A DNA stretch of 58,502 bases from Nostoc sp. KVJ20 (GCF_001712795.1 NZ_KV757543.1:1-58502), one strand, 5' to 3'. Shown: positions 8,239 through 18,125, numbered from the stretch's first letter. Translations and numbers: made by a program. Notes: generated by a model not told the origin, from the sequence alone.

Positions 8239-8475
8239 TTATTCTGTAAAACCTTCAAACTTAGCTACCTCTGAGTCACCAGAAGCAGCCCATTCCAGAT
8301 AGTTGAAATATTGCTTAACATCACCAAAAGCTACATCACAATCGAAACGCAAACCTTTAAACTGTGGATGCTGGCGGATTTGCCCAAGTAATTCCTGAGC
8401 TTGAGCAACTAGCTCTGGTAAGGAATTACCGCTCATATTTACCTCTGATTCAATGCCGGAAATTGTAAAAGTCAT
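8239..8475 (-). CDS. Small hypothetical protein, 78 aa
   Basis: A 78-aa acidic protein with no cysteines apart from one and no membrane helix. It begins MTFTISGIESEVNMSG; an alternative start is the Met at residue 14. It lies in the same leftward operon, 53 bp from the next gene. Family not recognised. Confidence 0.5.
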   Translation of the reverse strand: MTFTISGIESEVNMSGNSLPELVAQAQELLGQIRQHPQFKGLRFDCDVAFGDVKQYFNYLEWAASGDSEVAKFEGFTE

Positions 8476-8542
8476 GGCGTTAGTACTCTTTCTAATAACC
8501 AGTTAACAAAGTCGAGGGGAGATAACAGGATGTTGATCGCTC

Positions 8543-9223
8543 TCACGCGATTAGCTTTTTTCCCAGTTCGGTGATGATGCCTTCAATTTCTTGGGTCAGG
8601 TCAGTTTCATCTGGGGTAACTTCTGGCTTTTGCTGTGCAAGTCCAGCCAAATCTCTAATCGCTCCCAAATATCCTTGCTTTTGGTGTTGCCAGTGCTGAT
8701 TGATACCCTCTGTTAGTTCCGCATCTCGCACAGCCAAGTTATTTAGAATCAGTTGGTTCTTAACTTGGGCTATAGCGTCTACTGCTGCAATTTCTTCTGA
8801 TGCTTGTCTAGTTAGCTGGTCAATCAGCGTCAGTTGGGTGTTAGGGTTTGGGGATTGGGTAGGGGCTGTTAGATGTTGCTGTTGCCCTTGTCGGGATAGG
8901 GCATTTTGTGGCTGTTCTGTGGCTGGCTCAGATGCTTGCTGTGTTAAATTTTGTGAACTTTCGGACTGTTCCGGTTGTGTAAAATTTTGTGAATTTTCAG
9001 GTAACTCTGAGGTGCTAGCCACAACTGGCAATTCTGGCTGAAAGTATGAGGCGATCGCTTCTAAATCTAATTCCGAAACTGCCTTTACAGTGTCGAAATC
9101 ATCAGGGCGAACATGGCTTAAAGCCAGTCTCAAGCTCTGTTCCGTGGTCATATATCTTAAGCAAGCATCATGAATGCTTACTGTGTCTGCTGTTGGTGCT
9201 GTGGTTCTCTTCCGTGTTGCCAT
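8543..9223 (-). CDS. Hypothetical protein with Gln-rich linker
   Basis: A 226-aa protein. A basic start (MATRKRTT) is followed by a short helical part (about 15-65), a Gln/Ser/Pro-rich linker (about 75-135) and a helical C-terminus (about 135-226). It sits 3 bp after the HTH-like gene, so the two are translated in tandem. Function unknown; the basic N-terminus and the neighbour suggest a DNA-associated role, which is inference. Confidence 0.6.
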   Translation of the reverse strand: MATRKRTTAPTADTVSIHDACLRYMTTEQSLRLALSHVRPDDFDTVKAVSELDLEAIASYFQPELPVVASTSELPENSQNFTQPEQSESSQNLTQQASEPATEQPQNALSRQGQQQHLTAPTQSPNPNTQLTLIDQLTRQASEEIAAVDAIAQVKNQLILNNLAVRDAELTEGINQHWQHQKQGYLGAIRDLAGLAQQKPEVTPDETDLTQEIEGIITELGKKLIA

Positions 9224-9226
9224 GAT

Positions 9227-9643
9227 TTACGCTCCCTTTTGGATTTTTTGGATTTGCTGGAATGCTTGCTGATAGCGGTATCTAGAAAAATCATTCGGGT
9301 TTTTGGCGATATAGCCTTTGACGCGATCGCTGCGTCGGAGTTGAGCCATTAATCGCCCTACTCTCCCCAAAACCCATGCTTGATAGGGCGACAAGGGCGA
9401 CTCGCGATCATGAGTGTTATCGGCTTTTTTGGGGTAGGCATCTCTGAAACTGGGGATTCTCCAGAAGGCTAAATTCTCCCAAGTGACCAAAGTCGAGCGG
9501 CTAACACCCAAGACCTCAGCTAAATATGTCTTGGTAGATGGGAAATCAAGGAATGAGTCTATGTCTGTAGAATGTTTGCTCCGTCTAGGTTTCATGGGTT
9601 TACTACAGTAATCAATGTGAATCAGATAGTAACTAGCTAGCAA
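9227..9643 (-). CDS. HTH-like DNA-binding protein, first gene of the leftward operon
   Basis: Up to 138 aa; the more likely start is the Met at residue 17 (9595), giving 122 aa beginning MKPRRSKHS. The segment TKTYLAEVLGVSRSTLVTWE (about 38-57 of the long form) reads as a helix-turn-helix of MerR/XRE type, followed by WRIPSFRDAY. The C-terminus is basic and aromatic. As the first gene of the operon it may autoregulate it. Not assigned to a named family. Confidence 0.6.
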   Translation of the reverse strand: MLASYYLIHIDYCSKPMKPRRSKHSTDIDSFLDFPSTKTYLAEVLGVSRSTLVTWENLAFWRIPSFRDAYPKKADNTHDRESPLSPYQAWVLGRVGRLMAQLRRSDRVKGYIAKNPNDFSRYRYQQAFQQIQKIQKGA

Positions 9644-9842
9644 TCAGAATAAGTACACATCACAATGTCGCTCTTAATCGCTAAACCCCTTACTCTATAA
9701 GTCGTTGGGGTACTCGTAAGACGCTAATTAGTGGCTTGTTGTTGATCGATTGCTTCTTGTGTCATCATACATCTAATGACACAGATTGTGCAACATGTGT
9801 TATTCCATTTCTAAATTACAAGACGTATCATGAGGTAGAGTG
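9644..9842. promoter_or_regulatory. Divergent control region
   Basis: About 200 bp between the leftward HTH-led operon and the rightward RHH-led operon. It holds the inverted repeat TGTCAT...ATGACA (about 9761-9782) close to a second one, and is a natural place for operators of the RHH and HTH proteins. No promoter stands out. Confidence 0.35.
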
Positions 9843-10040
9843 ATGAACACGGATAACACAATGAGTGGAAGAGTGAATGTAGTGCTAACTGATGAGGTCT
9901 ACGAACTTGTCAAAAACCTTGCAGGGATAGAACGACGCTCTCAAAGTCAGACAGCAGCAATTTTGATTGAAGAAGCTTTAGAGGCACGCAATCTACTACA
10001 AAAAAATTCCTTAACTGACAAAGGTAAGGGGGCCGCATGA
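9843..10040 (+). CDS. Ribbon-helix-helix (CopG/Arc-type) DNA-binding protein
   Basis: A 65-aa protein. RVNVVLTDEVYELVKNLAG (beta strand and helix 1) followed by RSQSQTAAILIEEALEAR (turn and helix 2) is a typical RHH fold. Such small proteins act as operon repressors or as centromere-binding adaptors. The ATG at 9843 follows GAGGTAG; a GTG one codon earlier is less likely. Stop and next start overlap (ATGA). With 11-bp-phased repeats at the right end, a centromere role is worth testing. Confidence 0.75.
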   Translation: MNTDNTMSGRVNVVLTDEVYELVKNLAGIERRSQSQTAAILIEEALEARNLLQKNSLTDKGKGAA

Positions 10041-10291
10041 ACGAAACATTAGCAACCCATGACACAGAAAAGCCAGAGATATCGCCAGAAGCACTAGAAA
10101 CAGCAGAAAATTTTACGACAGCGCTAAATAACTTTAATTGGCGGGCTGACTATTTGAAATTCTGTGAAGTTTTAGGCTTTACACCCGATAGCTATGCTGA
10201 GGAGAAATACCAACAATTTCGAGAACTGGTAAGCTACCTGGACTGTTTTGATAAAGAGGCGATCGCCAAGATGATTGAGGCAGGGAAATGA
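10037..10291 (+). CDS. Hypothetical protein, 84 aa
   Basis: An acidic helical protein (residues about 18-84 are one domain, with FNWRADYLKFCEVLGF and a C-terminal KEAIAKMIEAGK). It overlaps both the RHH gene and the next gene by ATGA, so all three are translationally coupled. Family not recognised. Confidence 0.6.
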   Translation: MNETLATHDTEKPEISPEALETAENFTTALNNFNWRADYLKFCEVLGFTPDSYAEEKYQQFRELVSYLDCFDKEAIAKMIEAGK

Positions 10292-10596
10292 CAGATACAC
10301 CAGAACAACCAAGCCGACTTGACCGTATAGAAAATCTAGCTATCAGAAATACTGAAGCTATAGCTAACCTCACAGTAAAGATTGACAACTTGACTGATAA
10401 CGTAAATGAGTTAACCAGCAACGTTGACCGAGTTCTTGCTCGTAGCGCGATTTTGGATGATGTGTTACTTGAGTTACGTGATAGCCATGAACAACATCAG
10501 CGTAACTTTGAAGAACACCAGCGCACTACTAACGCAGCATTAAATCAGCTTGGCGCAATATTGCTACAGCTAACACGGATTGATCCACAAAACTAG
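10288..10596 (+). CDS. Coiled-coil hypothetical protein, 102 aa
   Basis: Almost entirely heptad-like (RLDRIENLAIRN, then IANLTVKIDNLTDNVNELTSNVDRV), which suggests an oligomeric coiled coil. Last gene of the RHH-led operon, coupled by ATGA. Similar short coiled-coil proteins are common in cyanobacterial accessory regions; function unknown. Confidence 0.6.
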   Translation: MTDTPEQPSRLDRIENLAIRNTEAIANLTVKIDNLTDNVNELTSNVDRVLARSAILDDVLLELRDSHEQHQRNFEEHQRTTNAALNQLGAILLQLTRIDPQN

Positions 10597-10972
10597 CTCA
10601 GGCGATCGCAATGGTGGGAGTGGATTATGAAGAGATTTCCTTAAGGAAAGCGATCGCCTTATCAATAATTCGTATTTTTGAGGACTACACAAAAGATATA
10701 AAATTTTTATCAATTTCTCTAAAATTCACAGAATAAATAGCAAAAAAAATGCTAGCTACACAGCCTTCAGCTTTTTGAGTGCGATCGCAAGGATTAACCA
10801 ACGGTAAGCACAAGCACACACGCCCAAAGAAACGTTTATCAGACGTTTCAGCCCAAGACAATGCAACAAGCAAGTCTAACGAATTTATATATTCTTCTAG
10901 CTTACCGACTAATCCCTACAATCTGCAAATTTAAAAGTTAAGGGGCTGTCCAAACCAACAAAGGACAACCCA
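10597..10972. other. 376-bp region upstream of the replication operon
   Basis: AT-rich leader with no gene. Visible structure: GAAACGT...ACGTTTC (10829-10849) and a hairpin GGGCTGTCC...GGACAACCC (10943-10971) that ends just before the ATG at 10973 and could control translation of the replication operon. HIP1-type GCGATCGC sites occur at several places. An origin may lie here, but no iterons are seen. Confidence 0.35.
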
Positions 10973-11305
10973 ATGAATAAACCCCTCACTTCTGACAGAC
11001 AGGGGTTTGCGAATGAAAAGCCTAGTATTCTAACGCAAACTTTCCCCAACAATCAAGAATCTCGAATTTCGGAATTATCAAACCATATAAGCGATCGCCG
11101 AACTAGCACCAAATATTTAAAAGCGGGTTGCTGTGACGTTGCTCTAAGACCATGCCCCGACCCGGATGAGTTACTGCGATCGCCTAACCTCAACTTAGAG
11201 GAGTCCTTTTACTTACAGCGATTAGTCAAGCTTGGCTGGTTTAGTAGTCAGGTGGCCGCCGTACTTCTCCAAATTGAAGCCAAGGTTGGAGGGGTGGCAG
11301 TATGA
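10973..11305 (+). CDS. Hypothetical protein in the rep operon
   Basis: A 110-aa protein with a disordered N-terminal half and a C-terminal half SPNLNLEESFYLQRLVKLGW that looks folded. Its ATG directly follows a hairpin, and its stop overlaps the replication-protein start (ATGA), so it could set the translation level of the initiator. Family not recognised. Confidence 0.55.
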   Translation: MNKPLTSDRQGFANEKPSILTQTFPNNQESRISELSNHISDRRTSTKYLKAGCCDVALRPCPDPDELLRSPNLNLEESFYLQRLVKLGWFSSQVAAVLLQIEAKVGGVAV

Positions 11306-14300
11306 ATCACAAAGGATTCGGCAAGATAGCCTCACCCCAAAAATCACTAAATCAAGAACTAAGGCAGGTTTTCAGAAAATTCAACAAGCGAGGTAAGCTC
11401 AGAAGTACCCCTTGGGCTTTGCATGAAATCTCAAGACTTGAGTCCAGAGATGGAAAAGTCCATCGAGTTGTTGTAGTCTCCAGCCAAAATGACATAGTGC
11501 AAGGCGATGCCTGCTCTGAGCGTAGCCATCACCATGATAGTGAAATTCAAGCACTGAGTAATTATCAAGGATTCAAAGAGCCATCCGCACCTTATACTTT
11601 GCCAGCCAGAGAAGATTTTGAAGCAAGCCACTGGCAAGAGTGGGGGGAGAGTGCAATTGACAGTGAGATAGCGGCACTTAACTTCAAATCGCTGTCAGGG
11701 AATGCCGCTTTTGATTACTTGCTCTACTCCGATAAAATCAGCCGCCGTAACGATGGGCGGTTACGCGATGGGGATATGCGGCGATATGCTCACCTCTCTA
11801 ATGGTGGGTGGTGGTGTAGTGGAATAAATATTATCACCGGTGAAGATTCCCTTTGGGGATGCTTCAAGCCCAACACGCCAAGAATAGATGAGGGTAACAG
11901 CAGGGCAATTAAGTATGAGCATCCCCCCAAAGTTGACACAGAAATTTTTGCCTTACGGATTCCCGCCCGGATCTGGGAATTAATCGGTCGCCGCTACGAT
12001 GTGGCACTACTAGAGAATTACCAAAGTTTACCTTTTGGTGATTTTTGGCGATGGGTGAGAGAGAATACCCAAATTCCCGTTATCATCTGCGAGGGTGCTA
12101 AAAAAGCAGCTGCAATCTTATCTTGTGGTTACGTTGCGATCGGCATACCAGGGGTGTGGGGAGGCCGTCGCCAACCAAAGGATGAATACGGCGAAAATAA
12201 CGGCGCACCATACCTGATCCCACAGTTAGCCGCTTATGCTCAATCAGGCAGGCGAATTTATTTCTGTTTCGATGCCGATGTGAAGCGCACCACGGTTAGA
12301 AGCGTGAATGGTGCGATCGCTAAAACTGCCAAGCTTTTATCTTTGCGTGGCTGTGAAGTCCGAGTAATGGGGTGGCATCTGGCATTAGGCAAAGGGATTG
12401 ATGATGTACTAGCCGCTTACGGCCGCGACCAATTTGATACTATTTACTGCGATGCCCTGAAATTGGATGAATGGAATACCAAGCAACTAAGACGGCTCAC
12501 ATACACCCCAGATTTGAGCTTAAATCAGCGTTACTTGGGTGAGTTGGCTATTCCTTTGGGTAAGCAGCTAATAGGTTTGAAATCGCCAAAGAACACGGGA
12601 AAAACTCACTTACTCCAGTGGCTAACTGACCCGATAATTCGCGCTGGTGAGAGGAGAGTGTTAGTAATTACCCATCGGGTGCAACTGGCAACCCAGCTTG
12701 TAAAAAAACTGGGATTACCTTTCATTACCGAAGTGAAGCAGACTGAGCAAGGCTCACATTTCGGAATGGGGTTAGTAATTGATAGCTTACATCCAAAAAG
12801 CCAAGCCAAATTTAACCCTGATGAGTGGAAAGGGTGCTGGTTGATTTTGGATGAAATCATGCAGCTAATCTGGCATTTGTTGAGCAGTTCGACTTGTCAG
12901 ACCGATCGCGTAGCCATCATCAAAAATTTCAAACGCCTGCTACAAAATGTTGTTAATTATGGTGGGAAAATCTTCATTGCCGATGCTGACTTAAACGATA
13001 TTGGTATTGACTTTATCAAAGGGCTGATCGGGCAAGAGATTGACACTTTTCTCGTGGAAAATACATTTCAGTTTGTAGAGCCTTGGCAGGTAAATTTAGT
13101 ACAGGGTAATAATCCAGCACAATTAGTAAAAATCCTTACCCAAAAACTAGAGAATGGGGATAAGTGCTTTGTTGCTTTGTCTGGACAACGGGCTAGTTCT
13201 AAATGGGGTTCTCGCAATTTGGAGGCGTACTATAAAAAACTGCTACCACACCTGAGAATTTTACGAATTGATTCTAAAAGTACAACTACTCTTGGTCATC
13301 CGGCTTTTGGCTGTACAGATGATTTAAATGAAGTAATTAAAAACTATGACCTCGTTCTAACTACCTCGACCATTGAGACTGGGGTATCAATTGAAGAAAA
13401 GCATTTTGATTATGTTTTTGGGATTTTTCAAGGCGTACAAACTACCGATGGTGTTAGACAGCATTTATCACGTTATCGCCCTCCAGTCCCCCGTTATATC
13501 TGGCTTAATCCAGTAGGCATCAATAGGGTAGGCAATGGCTCCAATAGTGTCAAGGCATTACTAGCAGGTGAGTACATCAAGAATAAAGCCAATATTAAAA
13601 AGCTCGTTGATTTAGGATTTGAGGAATCGATAGAAGGCAATTTTGAGAGCATTTGCATTAATACTTGGGCGAAGTTAGGGGCAATCATCAATGATGGGAT
13701 GAATAGCTATGAATCGCAAATTATTAGTGATTTGAAATCTGAGGGACATATCATCTGTGTAGTCAGCGCAGATGAATTACCCGAACCCGCAGAAGTAGAG
13801 ACTACTAAGCAAGAAATTTACAACAACTGCAAATCAGAATATGCAGGACACTGTGAGAATGTAACTGCATCTGAAAGCATTACAGATGAACAGTTTTTGA
13901 AACTAGATAAACAAAATTGCAAAACTGAGTCCGAACAGTTAAAACACAGAAAAGGTGAGATTGAAAGGCGTTATAACGTGACCGTTACTCCCGAATTAAT
14001 AGAGAAAGATGATCAAAACTGGTATTCTATAATTCGACTAGATTACTACCTTGGCGTGGGTAGGGAATTTATACCGGATAGAGAAATAAACGTCATGTCT
14101 ACCGCTTTAAAAAATGGCGGTGGAGATTATTTTATTCCCGATACTAATAAAAGCTTTATTGGGAAAAAAATTGATGCTTTAGACTGGATTGGGTACAAAG
14201 AGCTTCGAGAAACGGACGGATTGAGCAACAATCACCCATTAGCACAAGCAGTATTTGAGAAAGCAAAAACTCATCAGTCCGATTTGAGCTTAATTCTTGG

Positions 14301-15150
14301 CGCTAAGAGTAATATGTTTGCAAAGCTAAATACTCCCATGCAAGTCTGTCAAAAACTAGCATCTCTTACTGGGTATAAATTCCCCCGATTGCGGCGAGAG
14401 GGAACACGAGGCAACCAAGTCTGGATTTACGGTGTCGCCGCGCCAGACTTCCAAAAAGATGATGAGGGGAATCTGGTTTTGGTCGATGGTCGCGCTGTTC
14501 CCGTTAGCGATCGCCGAGAGGAAGTTTTCACGGCATGGGTAGAGCGCGATATCCTAGCCAGAGAAAAAGCCGCCAAAGCAAAACTAGAGGCCCTTGCACT
14601 TGCAACAATTCCCAATTGCCAATTGTCAGCAGTTACAGAAACCGAAATTAATACGCTGACTACATTACAAGAGCAGTACGCAAAGCAGAAAACACAGACG
14701 CTAACAGAAGAAGTCGAGTCAATGGTCATCACTCATAACTCAGGAAATCAGGCGATGGCTACGCCCAGAGCAGGCATCTCGGTTGAGTTACCAGTTGAAA
14801 ATCAGCAACCAAGAGAAGCGGTAATTGAAAAACTACTAAAAATTTCTAACTGGGGAGAAGTTGCGGTGAGCCAAGCCGAGATTAATGAAGTTTGGCCCCT
14901 ACTTTCAGAAAACCAGCGTTCGCATCTGTGGGAACTTCATCAAAAATATCAGCAGCAATTGTCTTTAGAGGAATTGGCACAGCAGGCCATCGCTACACAA
15001 GCTGAAATTAAGGAAACGGGTTTTGGTTCCCACTTCCGAAGCTATGTTTTGAAAGCTGTTAGAGGGGGAATAGCGATCGCTCGGAAATGCTGGGGCGACA
15101 AGCAAGAATGCTCAATACCTTTAAATCAACTATTGCTAGCCACTGGTTAG
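11302..15150 (+). CDS. Plasmid replication protein, CyRepA1-type (DUF3854 plus helicase)
   Basis: A 1282-aa protein. An N-terminal DUF3854/TOPRIM-like primase part includes VIICEGAKKAAAI (about 259-271) and IYFCFDADVKRT (about 319-330). A helicase part has Walker A KNTGKTH (about 430-436), LVITHR (about 456), WLILDEIMQL (about 513-522) and the arginine-finger-like region RQHLSRYRPP (about 718-727). The C-terminus is helical with Gln-rich stretches. This architecture is that of the CyRepA1 replication proteins described for large cyanobacterial plasmids. A good ribosome site (GGAGGGG) precedes the ATG. It should initiate replication of this replicon. Confidence 0.85.
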   Translation: MNHKGFGKIASPQKSLNQELRQVFRKFNKRGKLRSTPWALHEISRLESRDGKVHRVVVVSSQNDIVQGDACSERSHHHDSEIQALSNYQGFKEPSAPYTLPAREDFEASHWQEWGESAIDSEIAALNFKSLSGNAAFDYLLYSDKISRRNDGRLRDGDMRRYAHLSNGGWWCSGINIITGEDSLWGCFKPNTPRIDEGNSRAIKYEHPPKVDTEIFALRIPARIWELIGRRYDVALLENYQSLPFGDFWRWVRENTQIPVIICEGAKKAAAILSCGYVAIGIPGVWGGRRQPKDEYGENNGAPYLIPQLAAYAQSGRRIYFCFDADVKRTTVRSVNGAIAKTAKLLSLRGCEVRVMGWHLALGKGIDDVLAAYGRDQFDTIYCDALKLDEWNTKQLRRLTYTPDLSLNQRYLGELAIPLGKQLIGLKSPKNTGKTHLLQWLTDPIIRAGERRVLVITHRVQLATQLVKKLGLPFITEVKQTEQGSHFGMGLVIDSLHPKSQAKFNPDEWKGCWLILDEIMQLIWHLLSSSTCQTDRVAIIKNFKRLLQNVVNYGGKIFIADADLNDIGIDFIKGLIGQEIDTFLVENTFQFVEPWQVNLVQGNNPAQLVKILTQKLENGDKCFVALSGQRASSKWGSRNLEAYYKKLLPHLRILRIDSKSTTTLGHPAFGCTDDLNEVIKNYDLVLTTSTIETGVSIEEKHFDYVFGIFQGVQTTDGVRQHLSRYRPPVPRYIWLNPVGINRVGNGSNSVKALLAGEYIKNKANIKKLVDLGFEESIEGNFESICINTWAKLGAIINDGMNSYESQIISDLKSEGHIICVVSADELPEPAEVETTKQEIYNNCKSEYAGHCENVTASESITDEQFLKLDKQNCKTESEQLKHRKGEIERRYNVTVTPELIEKDDQNWYSIIRLDYYLGVGREFIPDREINVMSTALKNGGGDYFIPDTNKSFIGKKIDALDWIGYKELRETDGLSNNHPLAQAVFEKAKTHQSDLSLILGAKSNMFAKLNTPMQVCQKLASLTGYKFPRLRREGTRGNQVWIYGVAAPDFQKDDEGNLVLVDGRAVPVSDRREEVFTAWVERDILAREKAAKAKLEALALATIPNCQLSAVTETEINTLTTLQEQYAKQKTQTLTEEVESMVITHNSGNQAMATPRAGISVELPVENQQPREAVIEKLLKISNWGEVAVSQAEINEVWPLLSENQRSHLWELHQKYQQQLSLEELAQQAIATQAEIKETGFGSHFRSYVLKAVRGGIAIARKCWGDKQECSIPLNQLLLATG

Positions 15151-15768
15151 AGTTTGTGTACCTGGTCAATTTTCAGAACACCAAACAATCATGACAAAAA
15201 CAAAAATATCATATTTAGCAACCCCTGAAGAGGTAGCGGAGTATTGGCAAGTCCTTTTGCAGACTTTCTGATGGATTAGACCAGATAAAAAACAGTTGAA
15301 ATCCATCACAGATGTAACCAGAGCGGTTGAGGAGTGATTAGTCAGTGCGATCGCCGTCGCTGTGTGGTATCGAAATAATCCGCACTATGCATTATATAGT
15401 TGTGATACTGTACCTGTGTTCAATCATACGCAATTAATCCCGAACAAAATTTTTCTAGTTTACTGGGATTAAGCCCTTGGTGACTAACCTACTTTTCATC
15501 CCCTCGTGTTTTTGATCAAGTCTAAGGGCATGACAAATGGGGCAAAGGGTTCTCAAATTTGAAGCGTGGTTGTGTGGGCAGGATTACCCGGATCTGGTAG
15601 AGTAACTTCTGCTTCTAAATTTTTACACTTCTGGTGGCAACCATTCTCTATGAATGAGTATCGCTTCAGTTTCCCTGTTCAATAATCCACCACTCGCTAA
15701 TTTCGTGTTCAAACTTGATAAATAACGGGAACAATAATTATGTAGATGTATAAATATATAAAATAACA
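15151..15768. other. 618-bp intergenic region after rep
   Basis: No full gene. At 15191-15271 a 26-codon frame (MTKTKISYLATPEEVAEYWQ) looks like the start of an excisionase-type helix-turn-helix protein cut short by a stop, and I read it as a remnant. The rest is AT-rich with HIP1 sites and no iterons. An origin downstream of rep is possible. Confidence 0.35.
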
Positions 15769-16950
15769 ATGAGTGGAAAAAAGAAACCCTGGCTGCCTAT
15801 AGTTATCGCAGCACTTTTAAGTTGGTTTGGCGTTAGTAAAATCCTGCAAATTACGAAAGATTATTCAGCACACCAACAAGCAATTACCGATGTACAGGCA
15901 ATCGTTAATGAAAATAGTAATATTAATAGTATTCCCAATTTGGATGCTTTAAAAGCAAACCAAACCAAGATACAGCAAACCATTGAAAAGCTAAAACTCG
16001 TTCCAAATCTACCAGGATATCCATATCAGAATGCCCAAAATCAAATATCACAGTTAAATCAATTACTTGCTAAAATTGACTCAAAAATCCAGGTTGAAGA
16101 AGCAGCTTTCAATAATTTACAAGCTGCACTTAAATTAGATGAAGAAGCAGCAATACTAGTCCAAGAGAAAGCTTACTCCAATAATTGGCAAGAAGCGAAA
16201 GGTAAATGGCAGCAGGCAATTAGCATTTTAGAGAAAATTCCTACAGCTACATATGTTTCCGATACAGCAAAGCTTGGAATATTATCTGTAAAACGCAACT
16301 TTAATGATGTAGATAAGGTGATTACAAGTGAACAAAAATCACTTCAAAACTTTTCATCAGCAGTTGAATTAGCTCAAAAAGCTACTAACCTTACTAAAGA
16401 TACTACATTAATCACATTACCTGAATTATTGAATGCAAAGTTGCAATGGCAGCAGGCAATTAATTTACTTGTAAATGTTTCTTCGGCAACTAATCTATCT
16501 TTGAAAGCACAATCCCAACTTAGCATTTATCGCAATAATTATCGCCAAGTTAGTAATGCAATTGATGAAATTAAAAAATGTCTAACACAAAAAAATAGTT
16601 TTGAGAGTGAATGTACAGCAAGCGTCTCATTATATATTAGTCCTCCTGAAACCCTAACCGCATTGCTCGAAGATATCAAAAAAGAAGAAGATGCTAATAA
16701 TCAAATTGCTTCTTCTGAATTTAACAGTACATCTGGTACTTCCTCAGATACTTCAGATGAATCTAGCAGTAGTAACTATAGCGGCTATAGTGGTGGTTAC
16801 AGTAGTGGTTATCGTAGCCATTCCGGTTCAGTTTCCGTAAATGGATACACTCGTAGAGATGGAACTTACGTCAATAGTCACACCCGCAGCGCTCCAGGTT
16901 CTCGTGTAAGTGGTTTTGGTAGTTTTCGTTCTGGAGGAGCGAGTTCATGA
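15769..16950 (+). CDS. Membrane-anchored protein with Ser/Gly/Tyr-rich tail
   Basis: A 393-aa protein. Residues about 7-25 form an N-terminal membrane anchor; about 30-300 are helical with two related segments (WQEAKGKWQQAISILEKIP at about 141-159 and LLNAKLQWQQAINLLVNVS at about 221-239). A Ser/Gly/Tyr-rich linker leads to a terminal motif GYTRRDGTYVNSHTRSAPGS, a tail seen on surface or periplasmic proteins. It overlaps the ATP-grasp gene by ATGA, so the two probably work together. E. coli YgiB/YjfM-type proteins pair with similar ATP-grasp proteins; that parallel is inference. Confidence 0.65.
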   Translation: MSGKKKPWLPIVIAALLSWFGVSKILQITKDYSAHQQAITDVQAIVNENSNINSIPNLDALKANQTKIQQTIEKLKLVPNLPGYPYQNAQNQISQLNQLLAKIDSKIQVEEAAFNNLQAALKLDEEAAILVQEKAYSNNWQEAKGKWQQAISILEKIPTATYVSDTAKLGILSVKRNFNDVDKVITSEQKSLQNFSSAVELAQKATNLTKDTTLITLPELLNAKLQWQQAINLLVNVSSATNLSLKAQSQLSIYRNNYRQVSNAIDEIKKCLTQKNSFESECTASVSLYISPPETLTALLEDIKKEEDANNQIASSEFNSTSGTSSDTSDESSSSNYSGYSGGYSSGYRSHSGSVSVNGYTRRDGTYVNSHTRSAPGSRVSGFGSFRSGGASS

Positions 16951-18125
16951 ACGATGTTAGGCATAAGTTTTACCAACAGCATCAAGATATATTTAGCTGG
17001 TACGATGCCGATGAATATGCTTGCTATGAGGTGTTAATGGTTGCACCGGAAACCATAGAAAAAATCAAGCAAGCAGCAACAAGAGTTTGGCAGGTTTTAA
17101 ACCATGCGGCTCTGGTTATGAAACAGTTTGATGAACGGACTCTAATTGAATTTGATTATCCTCAATCAACCCTACGATTAATCAAAAATAATAAGCAAGT
17201 GCCTTTTATTGCCCGATGCGATTTTGCAGTTGTTGGTGATAATATCTACCTGCTTGAATGTAATGCGGAAGTGGCGACTTTTATAGTCGAAACATTCAAA
17301 ATAAATGGGATAGTCGCTAAACATTTTGGGAAAGTAGACCCGAATATTAACGCTGAAGCAGTTCTTCAAATAGGGCTTAATCAATATATTGAAGAATCTG
17401 CCAAATATCTCAATAAATCTCCTGAAGACTGCAATATTATCTTTGCAGCCCTATCTGAAGCTCTCGAAGATATTGGTACTGTTGAATATTTAATGTCTTT
17501 GTGCCATTATCAATCTGCTTTTTGTCCAATCGAAAGTATTGCAATGGATGAGGATGGCTGCTACGACCATAGAGGTGAAGCAGTCGATATAATCTACCGC
17601 ATATACCCAACAGAATGGATGGTAGAAGATAAAGACCCCGAATTTGGAGTAAGTCTCTGGGATTATTTTGAACCATTAGTCTATTCAAGGAAGCTAGCTT
17701 TAATTAATCCTGTCAGTGCTTTTGTAATGCAAAATAAAGCGTTAATGGCTTTAATTACAGAATTAGGAGTTGATTTTTTTAGTCAGAATAATTTGGCAGG
17801 ATTTGAACATTTTCTACCTACATTTATGGAACAAGATAAAATCAATCCTCCCTTAGTGTCAAAACCCACTTGGGGGAGAGAAGGGAGAGAAGTTAAAGTT
17901 ATTAAAAGTAATCAAGAAATAGCTTGTAACCCAGACCCAGAGTACGCTTATTTTGCTAAAATTTACCAAAAATATGCTGATTTACCAATTATCAAAGTAG
18001 AAGGAGAAGAGTATAGATTGCAGTTATCTTGCTTTTTGATCAATGGCGTTGCTGAAGGAGTGGCAGCAAGAATTGGTAAAGATGTGATTAATAATAACTC
18101 GAAATTTCTGCCAATTGGGTTTTAG
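16947..18125 (+). CDS. Glutathionylspermidine synthase-like ATP-grasp protein
   Basis: A 392-aa protein, the usual length of the YgiC/YjfC-type branch. LLECNAEVATFIVET (about 94-108) matches the ExNA block, and KPTWGREGREVKVIK (about 306-320) matches the ATP-grasp KP..GREG block. The true substrate of this branch is not established; an ATP-dependent amide ligase acting on a peptide or polyamine is expected. Translationally coupled to the membrane protein before it. Confidence 0.8.
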   Translation: MNDVRHKFYQQHQDIFSWYDADEYACYEVLMVAPETIEKIKQAATRVWQVLNHAALVMKQFDERTLIEFDYPQSTLRLIKNNKQVPFIARCDFAVVGDNIYLLECNAEVATFIVETFKINGIVAKHFGKVDPNINAEAVLQIGLNQYIEESAKYLNKSPEDCNIIFAALSEALEDIGTVEYLMSLCHYQSAFCPIESIAMDEDGCYDHRGEAVDIIYRIYPTEWMVEDKDPEFGVSLWDYFEPLVYSRKLALINPVSAFVMQNKALMALITELGVDFFSQNNLAGFEHFLPTFMEQDKINPPLVSKPTWGREGREVKVIKSNQEIACNPDPEYAYFAKIYQKYADLPIIKVEGEEYRLQLSCFLINGVAEGVAARIGKDVINNNSKFLPIGF

